Part shown: positions 55,498 through 64,000 of the stretch, piece by piece | Layout of the letters: every line of letters begins with the position of its first letter | Position numbering within the stretch: the stretch's first letter is position 1 | DNA from: Ariolimax columbianus | Taxonomy: Eukaryota > Mollusca > Gastropoda > Stylommatophora > Arionidae | Direction: 5' to 3' | Assembly: GCA_036924085.1 (NCBI GenBank) | Contig: JAVGWX010000007.1 | Coordinates: forward strand, 102,717,236 to 102,781,235 | Length of the DNA stretch: 64,000 nt | Translations under genes and position numbers: made by a program | The notes under the pieces: generated by a model | Seen by the model: only the letters and a program-made list of their open reading frames with translations | What the model was told of the DNA's origin: nothing | The model's database searches: none

Positions 55498-56078
55498 CTA
55501 TATAAACTATGTAAAACTGAAAACTTGTCTGTTTGTCTGCTTGTTATACAATTGCAGACCGTCCCACTGATCTGATTTGCATTTGACAGTTATCATTTGG
55601 ACCCAGGGACATTCCACACCGACCCTCCATCCCCGGCTTGAACAAAATGTGTGTTTCGAGGTCAGCGTAGATACATATGAACTGTGACCCCATTCTCTTG
55701 ACCTGAGGTGCCACATCTACATAGGAGATACCTGCGGGTTTCTCTGGATTGCGTCATCTGTCGTCTTGACCTTGGGGACTTGGTGTCGTATTGGAGAGTT
55801 GAGAGAGATGTTTGTAAAGGAGAAGGGGGAGGGGGGGGGAGGAAGGAACAACGGGTAGAGAGTGGGGAGATGAGTGTGGAATAGGCGGATTGATGAAAGA
55901 GATGAATGAGGGCGGGGACGAGACGGGAGGGGATTCGATGTCTACGTTCAAAGACGGAAGAGATGGATAGTGGTATGAACCGGCCGACGAGGAAGAATTC
56001 AAGAGGGGAAGAGTTTGGGTGGGAGATGGATCTGTTGGTTGACAGGAGGGCTGAGAGTTTGAGTGTGAGATGGATCTG
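55498..56078. other. Spacer with G-rich patch
   Basis: Unique; a G-rich patch (GGGGGAGGGGGGGGAGG) lies near 55826. Reverse frames are proline/serine rich by composition only. Confidence 0.5.
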
Positions 56079-56385
56079 TGAGTGACTCAAAGCTGGCTAC
56101 ATCTATCAGGGTCAGTGACTCAAAGCTGGCTACATCTATCAGGGTCAGTGACTCAAACCTGGCTACATCTATCAGGGTCAGTGACTCAAAGCTGGCTACA
56201 TCTATCAGGGTGAGCGACTCAAAACTGGCTGCAATTATCAGGGTCAGTGACTCAAAGCTGGCTACATCTATCAGGGTCAGTGACTTAAAGCTGGCTACAT
56301 CTATCAGGGTCAGTGACTTAAAGCTGGCTACATCTATCAGGGTCAGTGACTCAAAGCTGACTACATCTATCAGGGTCAACGAACC
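56079..56385. repeat. 33-bp minisatellite, about 9 copies
   Basis: GTGACTCAAAGCTGGCTACA recurs every 33 bp, with CTTAAAG, CTGACTAC and CAATTATC variants. Confidence 0.94.
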
Positions 56386-56834
56386 AGAGCTGACCGAGAT
56401 TCTGTAACCACAGTAGCATCAATGGAGACATATTGCACGCGTCACTAGTGTAGCCTGGCCAAGGCATTGGGATCATATTAGGAAGGCAAACCAGGTATTT
56501 AAAATCGGATGTGTTAGAAAAAGAACCAGATACGAAACTCAATCTGAACTCTGCGCGGGAAATCCAATTTCGTCGCCATTGTCCAGAGAAGGAAATGAAT
56601 ATCCTTGTGTACATTCGGAGTTTGGTTTAAGGGTCAGGTAGTTCGGCATGGTTGGGGGAGGGTCAGCATCTCGGGAGATCTAAGTGGCCAGTTACAGAAG
56701 TCACGGGGTCACATCGGGGCTTTCCGGAAACACAATGCACACGCAGCAAATATTTGGACCCTAACAAAGTCAACTCGATTAGCTAGACGCCAGGAATAGT
56801 CTGAGCAGGTTGTGGGTCATGTTCCGTTGGTGCA
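56386..56834. other. Unique spacer
   Basis: No gene or array. Confidence 0.5.
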
Positions 56835-56945
56835 GAGCAGGGCTCTGGGAGCAAGGCTCTGTGAGCAGGGCTCTGGCAGTAGGGCTCTGGGAGCAGGGCT
56901 CTGGCAGCAGGGCTCTGGGAGCAGGGCACTGGAAGCAAGGACAAC
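56835..56945. repeat. 14-bp GGGCTCTGGGAGCA repeat, about 8 copies
   Basis: GGGCTCTGGGAGCA and GGGCTCTGGCAGCA alternate, a 28-bp dimer pattern. Confidence 0.92.
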
Positions 56946-57119
56946 TCCTACGTAATCAAAATATTGTTATTTCAGTTCAAGTGCCATCTTAGCATCGAAG
57001 GTCGGCTGCATTGGATCTTCAGTGTACTTTATATCTTGCAATATTGGTGCAACCTAACATACGTTTACAGTCCATCTTCTGATGCTATCCACCCACTTAT
57101 AACGGTGTCTGCATCTTGG

Positions 57120-57757
57120 ACGACTGTCTTCTACCCTTTTCCCTCTAGCATGGCCGTCAACCATGAAGTACGGTACAACGTACAGTTCGAATAGGCCCTT
57201 TCTACTAACCAAGTGGAAGGCCTTGGTGGGGTCTAAAAACATAATAATGAGTGGCTGGTCTTGTTCTCTGCACATCTCCTGGATTTGGCGAAGCGAGAAA
57301 ATCATATCCGTTGTTGATCTACCTACTCTAAAGCCACACAAGAATTCTGGGTACACCCTGTCCGAAAGCAGTGAACCTGTTTACTAGCATGCGAGCCATA
57401 AACTTTGCCTACAACGCCCAGGAGCGAGATCCCTCTATAATTATTGCAGTCCCCGCGGTCACCTTTGATTGTGTACATAGTCACAATGATGGCGTCACGC
57501 ATATCTTGGGGGATTGTACCTTGTCCCCAGTAGAGGCATAGGAGGTCAGACATCGGCTGAGTTAGTGCTAATTTCCCGCATTTGATGGCTTCGGGTGGAA
57601 TACCATCTCCCCCTGGTGCTTTGCCATTTGGGAGGTAGTCGAAAGCCTGGCCAAGCTCACCCAGAGTAGGCGGTCTGTCAAGTTCCTCCAAAATGGGCAG
57701 GGCCTGTAGACCGCACAAGGCCTCGTCAATGACGATTATACATACACATATCGTCAC
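57120..57757 (-). mobile_element. LINE RT N-terminal fragment, reverse strand
   Basis: Two reverse frames (57757-57323 and 57356-57054) cover the start of a LINE RT domain in order, and end abruptly within motif A's neighbourhood. Sequence after about 57190 (reverse direction) no longer looks like RT, so the copy is 3'-truncated or internally deleted, which is unusual for LINEs and points to later deletion. It represents the RT part that copies A and B lack, but I cannot say whether it is the same family. Confidence 0.78.
57190..57757 (-). pseudogene. LINE reverse transcriptase fragment (motifs 0 to A), frameshifted
   Basis: The first frame contains FDYLPNGKAPGGDGIPPEAI (usual NGKAPG.DGIP.E), LLCLYWGQGTIPQDMRDAII, then KGDRGDCNNYRGISLLGVVG, the classic LINE RT entry motif (NYRGISLL). 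The second frame starts at YPEFLCGFRVGRSTTDMIFS (usual Q.GFR.GRST.D) and reaches IIMFLDPTKAFHLVSRKGLF, motif A, where FIDLTKAFD is changed to FLDPTKAFH. The frameshift lies near 57345-57365, where the region between the blocks (SHASKQVHCFRT) is scrambled. Non-functional. Confidence 0.87.
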
Positions 57758-58011
57758 GTGATGAAAATATCCAATAGCCTGATTTGCTCATCGCTGACAT
57801 GAGGACACGATTTGATCTGTATCTGATGACCCACATCTGCATTGTTGCGTTGGTCAGCCTTCGCTTGAAGTTTTTTGTTAGAAATGAAGACTATTTAAGT
57901 GAGTGGATGCTGAGGATCAGTGAGAAAGAAAGCCAAGAATGAAGAGATTGATGGATGACGGGCATAGACCTCAATCTCGGTTGTAGTTTGTTGTAGCATT
58001 ATATTTAGAAT
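57758..58011. other. Unique spacer
   Basis: No gene. Confidence 0.5.
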
Positions 58012-58387
58012 TAAATAATGAGGTAGACTAACTAATAATGAGGTAGACTAACTAATAATGAGGTAGACTAACTAATAATGAGGTAGACTAACTAATAATG
58101 AGGTAGACTAACTAATAATGAGGTCGACTAACTAATAATGAGGTCGACTAACTAATAATGAGGTAGACTAACTAATAATGAGGTCGACTAACTAATAATG
58201 AGGTAGACTAACTAATAATGAGGTCGACTAACTAATAATGAGGTAGACTAACTAATAATGAGGTAGACTAACTAATAATGAGGTAGACTAACTAATAATG
58301 AGGTAGACTAACTAATAAGGAGGTAGACTAACTAATAATGAGGTAGACTAACTAATAATGAGGTAGACTAACTAATAATGAGGTAGA
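58012..58387. repeat. 20-bp minisatellite, about 19 copies
   Basis: TAATGAGGTAGACTAACTAA recurs every 20 bp; AGGTCGAC replaces AGGTAGAC in about five copies. Every frame has stops, in contrast to its neighbours. Confidence 0.96.
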
Positions 58388-58560
58388 GCAACAATACCTT
58401 AAGATAGAAGACTACAAAATATTGATTGTGTGGTGTCACGTTCTTCATCGCGGTAACCAAGACATTTGTTGCAGGGGACACAACTGCTCTGCCGTTTCAT
58501 TTTGTTAATTTGTTGAGAGCAGTTTGTTCTTAACGAATGTTGCAGAGTCGAGAGCAAGGG
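58388..58560. other. Short unique spacer
   Basis: No feature recognised. Confidence 0.5.
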
Positions 58561-58561
58561 G

Positions 58562-58602
<41 letters not shown>

Positions 58603-58975
58603 TGAGAGAGAGTGTTTGAGAGAGAGTGGGAGACAGAGGAGGAGAGAATGAGAGAGAGAGCAGGAGAGAGAGAGTGGGAGACAGAGGAGGAGAGAGTGAG
58701 AGAGAGAGTGGGAGACAGAGGAGGAGAGAGTGAGAGTGGGAGACAGAGGAGGAGAGAGTGAGAGAGTGGGAGACGAGTAGAGAGTGAGAGAGAGTGGGAG
58801 ACAGAGGAGGAGAGAGTGTGAGAGAGAAGGAGAGAGAGAGAGTGAGAGAGAGAGTGGGAGAGAGGAAGAGAGAATGAGAGAGTGTGAGAGAGAGTGGGGG
58901 AGAGAGAATGAGAGACAGAGGAGGAGAGAGTGAGAGAGAACCTGAGAGAGAGCATGTGAGAGAGAGAATGAAAAG
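58561..58975. repeat. GA-rich microsatellite
   Basis: (GA)n with GTGGGAGACAGAGGAGGAGA inserts recurring every 30-45 bp. Purine-only for long runs, so triplex-forming potential. Confidence 0.94.
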
Positions 58976-59039
58976 CGTGCATGTGGGAATGGATGTGGAA
59001 CAGCAATAAGCAAAAGATATGACTAAAAGCATTTGATAA

Positions 59040-59370
59040 ATGAGTTTGGGGCGGTAGGGTAGGCGGGGAGTGGGGCGGTAGGGTAGGCGGGGAGTGGGGC
59101 GGTAGGGTAGGCGGGGAGTGGGGCGGTAGGGTAGGCGGGGAGTGGGGCGGTAGGGTAGGCGGGGAGTGGGGCGGTAGGGTAGGCGGGGAGTGGGGCGGTA
59201 GGGTAGGCGGGGAGTGGGGCGGTAGGGTAGGCGGGGAGTGGGGCGGTAGGGTAGGCGGGGAGTGGGGCGGTAGGGTAGGCGGGGAGTGGGGCGGTAGGGT
59301 AGGCGGAGAGTGGGGCGGTAGGGTAGGCGGGGAGTGGGGCGGTAGGGTAGGCGGGGAGTGGGGCGGTAGA
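59040..59370. repeat. 24-bp G-rich minisatellite, about 14 copies
   Basis: GGGGCGGTAGGGTAGGCGGG recurs every 24 bp, copies almost identical. Each unit plus the next provides four G runs of three or more with loops CGGTA, TAGGC and AGT, which fits the G-quadruplex pattern. Confidence 0.96.
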
Positions 59371-59985
59371 GAAAGTGGGAACTGTAGGACAGGTTGAGAG
59401 AGTAGGACAGGTAGAGAGTGTAGGACAGATAGAGAGTGTAGGACAGGTAGAGAGTGTAGGACAGATAGAGAGTGTAGGACAGGTAGAGAGTGTAGGACAG
59501 ATAGAGAGTGTAGGACAGGTAGAGAGTGTAGGACAGATAGAGAGTGTAGGACAGGTAGAGAGTGTAGGACAGATAGAGAGTGTAGGACAGGTAGAGAGTG
59601 TAGGACAGATAGAGAGTGTAGGACAGGTAGAGAGTGTAGGACAGATAGAGAGTGTAGGACAGGTAGAGAGTGTAGGACAGGTAGAGAGAGTAGGACAGGT
59701 AGAGAGTGTAGGACAGATAGAGAGTGTAGGACAGGTAGAGAGTGTAGGACAGATAGAGAGTGTAGGACAGGTAGAGAGAGTAGGACAGGTAGAGAGTGTA
59801 GGACAGGTAGAGAGTGTAGGACAGGTAGAGAGTGTAGGACAGGTAGAGAGTGTAGGACAGGTAGAGAGTGTAGGACAGGTAGAGAGTGTAGGACAGGTAG
59901 AGAGTGTGGGACAGGTAGAGAGTGTAGGACAGGTAGAGAGTGTAGGACAGGTAGAGAGTGTAGGACAGGTAGAGAGTGTGGGGAA
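59371..59985. repeat. 18-bp minisatellite, about 34 copies
   Basis: GTGTAGGACAGGTAGAGA recurs every 18 bp. In the left half ACAGGT and ACAGAT units alternate strictly (36-bp dimer); from about 59780 on all units are ACAGGT. Confidence 0.96.
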
Positions 59986-60394
59986 AGTATGAGAGACAGA
60001 GAGGGAGACACCAATTATTGAACTAAACAACTACACAAGAGACATCAATGACCTGTTGCACACACTGCGTGAGACCCAACGTTTTATTACCAATTTCTCA
60101 GTACAGATTTGATTATGAGCATGGCAGACATTCTGAATATATCTTTTTCTTCCCTTGCATTCGTCATCAGTCTCCCGCTACCAAGCCTTGATCAGGACTT
60201 TGCAAGTAGCAGGATGTAATCCGGAGAATGATATGCGTTGTGTCGCTAGTTTACAGCTTGACTGTGATATTTGCACCTTTCGGTCCAACACATCCATCTT
60301 CATTATTTCTGAATATATAATAAGTTTATATAAACACAGTTAGATCAACAGTAGCCTTGTAATGATATCAATATAACCCTGCTATAGACATCGC
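59986..60394. other. Unique spacer, possible element end
   Basis: GGACTTTGCAAGTAGCAGGA near 60198 resembles positions about 76-95. No gene. Confidence 0.5.
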
Positions 60395-60590
60395 TAGGTG
60401 GCTGTGTGGCAAAGTGGTTGGTGGCACGGCTCACAATCCAAACATGCTTTTGTTCGGATTCAGCAAGGCTGCGCCCCTAGAGGAAGTAAAACCCATTTAA
60501 AAAAAATGCATGCTGAAGTCTGATGCACTGAGCTATAAGGCACAAAACACAATGCAACACATGTGGCCTTCGGAAACACTGAGCACAAAT
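60395..60590 (+). mobile_element. tRNA-derived SINE, same family as 9538-9793
   Basis: Head: GTGTGGCAAAGTGGTTGG near 60404 (A box) and TGTTCGGATTC near 60450 (degenerate B box). It shares GTGGCACGGCTCACAA with the SINE at 9538-9793, and after an A-rich stretch ATGCATGCTGAAGTCTGATG near 60507 against ATGCATGCTGAAGTCGGATG there, followed in both by GCACTG.G and a CACAAAA/CGCAAAA segment. This copy has more changes and a shorter middle, so it is older. No target duplication seen. Confidence 0.78.
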
Positions 60591-60684
60591 TGGAGCACTG
60601 GAAATAGAGTTAAACTGGTGTGGACGCTACAACGATTAGACATGATCCTAACAGGCAACATGGTGAGTTGTAGTCCCTTGCAAT

Positions 60685-61530
60685 AGTCAATGATGTGGCC
60701 CAAATGAGGGGGTCAAGCAATCTAGGTCATGACCTTGTAGGAACAAATGAGGGGACCCAAGCAGTCTAGGTCATGACCTTGTAGGAACAAATGAGGGGGT
60801 CCAAACAGTCTAGGTCATGACCTTGAAGGAACAAATGAGGGGGCCCAAACAGTCTAGGTCATGACCTTGTAGGAACAAATGAGGGGGTCAAGCAATCTAG
60901 GTCATAACCTTGTAGGAACAAATGAGGGGGTCCAAGCAGTCTAGGTCATGACCTTGTAGGAACAAATGAGGGGGTCCAAGCAGTCTAGGTTATGACCTTG
61001 TAGGAACAAATGAGGGACCCAAGCAGTCTAGGTCATGACCTTGTAGGAACAAATGAGGGGGTCAAGCAGTCTAGGTCATGACCTTGTAGGAACAAATGAG
61101 GGGTCCAAACAGTCTAGGTCATGACCTTGTAGGAACAAATGAGGGGGTCAAGCAATCTAGGTCATAACCTTGTAGGAACAAATGAGGGGGTCCAAGCAGT
61201 CTAGGTCATGACCTTGTAGGAACAAATGAGGGGGTCCAAGCAGTCTAGGTCATGACCTTGTAGGAACAAATGAGGGGGATCAAGCAGTCTAGGTCATGAC
61301 CTTGTAGGAACAAATAAGGGGGCCCAAGCAGTCTAGGTCATGACCTTGTAGGAACAAATGAGGGGGATCAAGCAGTCTAGGTCATGACCTTGTAGGAACA
61401 AATGAGGGGGATCAAACAGTCTAGGTCATGACCTTGTAGGAACAAATAAGGGGGCCCAAGCAGTCTAGGTCATGACCTTGTAGGAACAAATGAGGGGGCC
61501 CAAGCAGTTTAGATCATGACCTTGTAGGAA
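60685..61530. repeat. 44-bp minisatellite with AGGTCATGACCT palindrome, about 19 copies
   Basis: GGTCATGACCTTGTAGGAAC recurs every 43-44 bp. By hand count about 15 of 19 units keep the perfect 12-bp palindrome AGGTCATGACCT. Length variation is in the G run (GAGGGGG, GAGGGAC, GAGGGGT). Confidence 0.95.
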
Positions 61531-61556
61531 CATCATGCTGACCTCCATAACTCAAC

Positions 61557-62280
61557 CAGTGTGAGGTGGTACATTGTGCGGTGGTACATTGTGCGGTGGC
61601 ACTGTGTGGGGTGATACTGTGTGAAGTGGTACTGTGTGAGGTGGTACTGTGTGAGGTGGTACTGTGTGAAGTGGTACTGTGTGAAGTGGTACTGTGTGAG
61701 GTGGTACTGTGTGAGTTGGTACTTTGTGCGGTGGCACTGTGTGGGGTGATACTGTGTGAAGTGGTACTGTGTGAGGTGGTACTGTGTGAGTTGGTACATT
61801 GTGCGGTGGCACTGTGTGGGGTGATACTGTGTGAAGTGGTACTGTGTGAGGTGGTACTGTGTGAGGTGGTACTGTGTGAAGTGGTACTATGTGAAGTGGT
61901 ACTGTGTGAAGTGGTACTGTGTGAGTTGGTACTGTGTTGTGTAAGGTGATACTGTGTGAGGTGGTACTGTGTGAGGTGGTACTGTGTGAGCTGGTACTGT
62001 GTGAGGTGGTACTGTGTTGTGTGAGGTGGTACTGTGTGAGGTGATACTGTGTTGTGTGAGGTGGTACTGTGTGAGGTAGTACTGTGTGAGGTGGTACTGT
62101 GTTGTGTAAGGTGATACTGTGTGAGGTGGTACTGTGTGAGGTGGTACTGTGTTGTGTGAGGTGGTACTGTGTGAGGTGGTACTGTGTTGTGTGAGGTGGT
62201 ACTGTGTGAGGTGGTACTGTGTGAGGTGGTACTGTATTATGAGGTGGTACTGTATTGTGAGGAGTTACTGTGTTGTGAGT
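61557..62280. repeat. 15-bp minisatellite, about 47 copies
   Basis: GTGGTACTGTGTGAG recurs every 15 bp with 20-bp ACTGTGTTGTGTGAGG variants in the right half. The left part has a block GTGGCACTGTGTGGGGTGAT repeated at about 61597, 61732 and 61807. Confidence 0.95.
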
Positions 62281-62477
62281 TACTTTGAAATTTTGGGAGT
62301 TCTGATTATTAGGTCGTTTACAGCACAGATAAATTAGACAAGTTTCACATCTGGTAGAAACAATGCCTAACATCAGTTCTTCCAATACTGACAGCCTTAT
62401 AACACAGAACATCATCAAACAATGTGGAATAGTATAGTCTTATGATATCACACTATAAATAAGTTTATTATGATAGA
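62281..62477. other. Short unique spacer
   Basis: No feature recognised. Confidence 0.5.
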
Positions 62478-63430
62478 AACTTCCACAACCACTGGTCACA
62501 GGAAGTGGTCCATGGTCTATTAAAATAGAGGGCCACATCCTTCCCATATAATCTTCCACAATCACTGGTGACAGGAAGTGGTCCATGGTCTATTAAAATA
62601 GAGGGCCACATCCTTCCCATAGAATCTTCCACAACCACTGGTGACAGGAAGTGGTCTATTGTCTATTAAAATAGAGGGCCACATCCTTCCCATAGAATCT
62701 TCCACAACCACTGGTCACAGGAAGTGGTCCATGGTCTATTAAAATAGAGGGCCACATCCTTCCCATAGAATCTTCCACAACCACTGGTGACAGGAAGTGG
62801 TCCATGGTCTATTAAAATAGAGGTCCACATCCTTCCCATAGAATCTTCCACAACCACTGGTGACAGGAAGTGGTCCATGGTCTATTAAAATAGAGGGCCA
62901 CATCCTTCCCATAGAATCTTCCACAACCACTGGTCACAGGAAGTGGTCCATGGTCTATTAAAATAGAGGGCCACATCCTTCCCATAGAATCTTCCACAAC
63001 CACTGGTGACAGGAAGTGGTCCATGGTCTATTAAAATAGAGGGCCACATCCTTCCCATAGAATCTTCCACAACCACTGGTCACAGGAAGTGGTCCATGGT
63101 CTATTAAAATAGAGGGCCACATCCTTCCCATAGAATCTTCCACAACCACTGGTGACAGGAAGTGGTCCATGGTCTATTAAAATAGAGGGCCACATCCTTC
63201 CCATAGAATCTTCCACAACCACTGGTGACAGGAAGTGGTCCATGGTCTATTAAAATAGAGGGCCACATCCTTCCCATAGAATCCTCCACAACCACTGGTG
63301 ACAGGAAGTGGTCCATGGTCTATTAAAATAGAGGGCCACATCCTTCCCATAGAATCTTCCACAACCACTGGTGACAGGAAGTGGTCCATGGTCTATTAAA
63401 ATAGAGGGCCACATCCTTCCCATAGAATCT
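62478..63430. repeat. 73-bp minisatellite, about 13 copies
   Basis: CACTGGTGACAGGAAGTGGT recurs every 73 bp; only a few substitutions (GGTCACAGG/GGTGACAGG, GAGGTCC, ATCCTCC, ATATAATC). Each unit has ACCACT and AGTGGT flanking CAGGA, a 6-bp inverted repeat. The stack of 60-72-codon reverse frames (one per unit, each ending at a stop) is a repeat artefact. Confidence 0.96.
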
Positions 63431-63749
63431 TTGATGCAGAGATTCTTCTTGACATCATCATCCAACATATAAGGGAAGATAAATCAGAGAACCAGGTGTG
63501 TTTGAACACTGTCGGTCCAGTTACTGGCCTTGAGCCCAGCCACCCACCCCTAACACCAGGGTATAATCATGATTGTCAGCAGACACTAGGCACATAGATG
63601 TAGCTCGTTCCCTCGACAGTAAGACACATTAAAGCAAAGATGACCCAAAATAAATGGCTTCATCAGTTTCTCAACAAGAACAACTGGACAAAATAATAAG
63701 ACACGAAATTGTGTGTCCGCACAATTCAACACATTGTATATTCTAGTGC
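63431..63749. other. Unique spacer
   Basis: No gene; the reverse frame 63586-63771 has no motif. Confidence 0.5.
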
Positions 63750-64000
63750 AGCATTTCCCAACCGTTATCACATCTGAGCACCGGTGAAAATAGGAAAATA
63801 TTTTTGTGGATCGGTGAAAATAGGAACAAGGTTTTTCGGATCGGTGAAAGTAAGATACACTTTTTGTAAAACGATGAAAAAAGGAAAGATTTGAGAGAAC
63901 CGATCAAACAGAAACACAAATACTAATAATAGAACATCTAGAACTTTTGAAATAGCAATATTTCATTCAAATAAAGTTAGTGTGAAATCTGTAGCGGTAT
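63750..64000 (+). mobile_element. Possible hAT-like element start, open at window end
   Basis: CAGCATTTCCCAACCGTTAT near 63751 resembles CAG.G.TTCCCAACC-type hAT termini, followed by three degenerate copies of GGATCGGTGAAAATAGGAA (about 38-bp spacing; 63779, 63813, 63838). Internal short repeats of this kind occur in non-autonomous DNA elements. The other end, if any, lies outside the window. Confidence 0.35.

Noticed and set aside
58530..60030. Reverse frames of 335-494 codons
   Set aside because: They run through three unrelated arrays (GA tract, 24-bp, 18-bp), and both reading frames are open at once, so they reflect unit lengths divisible by three.
1..64000. Telomeric or subtelomeric identity
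   Set aside because: Minisatellite density would fit a subtelomere, but no TTAGGG or related telomere tract is present in the window, so I cannot support it.
1..64000. Excess of array periods divisible by three as evidence of coding function
   Set aside because: By hand about 17 of 45 periods are multiples of three, close to the one third expected by chance.

Overview
The window is eukaryotic, almost certainly animal, non-genic repeat DNA. I found no gene that I would defend as a host protein-coding gene and no ribosomal or authentic tRNA gene. More than half of it (about 35 kb by hand tally) is tandem repeat: about 45 separate minisatellite arrays with units of roughly 13 to 105 bp, plus CA/TG, CATA, GA and ACT microsatellites. 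The rest is unique-looking AT-rich spacer and decayed transposons: at least five non-LTR retrotransposon (LINE) remnants, tRNA-derived SINEs, one piggyBac element with both ends, an unclassified ~1 kb insertion and two possible hAT-like ends. The mix of LINE types, piggyBac and tRNA-SINEs resembles mollusc (especially gastropod) genomes, but the phylum is an inference and nothing here fixes the species.

Layout. 0.6-4.3 kb: arrays of 71, 74, 105, 26 and 39 bp units, closed by a tRNA-derived SINE. 5.3 kb: the 3' end of a CR1-like LINE. 5.5-12.7 kb: arrays of 34, 24, 21, 18, 42, 34 and 51 bp units; the 42-bp array is split by a reverse-strand SINE with a clear target-site duplication. 12.8-16.4 kb: CA microsatellite, a ~1.03 kb insertion inside a GTCACT-rich repeat, then 40- and 39-bp arrays. 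18.0-19.2 kb: LINE copy A with an internal 41-bp array. 19.2-21.2 kb: two related 27-bp arrays joined head to tail. 22.5-23.25 kb: short piggyBac element. 24.2-24.8 kb: LINE 3' fragment inside CATA microsatellite. 25.7-32.2 kb: arrays of 28, 17, 23, 35, 15, 13 and 26/33 bp and two SINEs. 32.3-36.5 kb: one reverse-strand LINE interrupted by three arrays. 37.2-47.6 kb: arrays, including a 2.4 kb GATA-rich one. 48.8-49.8 kb: CR1-like LINE. 49.9-52.1 kb: arrays. 52.8-55.5 kb: LINE copy B with three internal arrays and an expanded trinucleotide tail. 56-63.4 kb: arrays, a reverse-strand LINE RT fragment and a SINE.

The most interesting pattern is that several minisatellites are made of LINE protein-coding sequence and sit in place inside the LINE they came from. 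In copy B (52.8-55 kb) three different short coding segments are each amplified (41-, 29- and 24-bp units). In copy A (18-19 kb) only the 41-bp segment is amplified, while the other two remain single copy. In the reverse-strand LINE (32.3-36.5 kb) a ~1.45 kb array separates the RT PQG motif from the YVDD motif and is built from the codons just upstream of YVDD; two more arrays lie in its post-RT and post-RNase H coding parts. This suggests a genome in which decaying LINEs repeatedly seed minisatellites. Nothing here works as a gene pathway; the long open frames are by-products of repeat units without stop codons.
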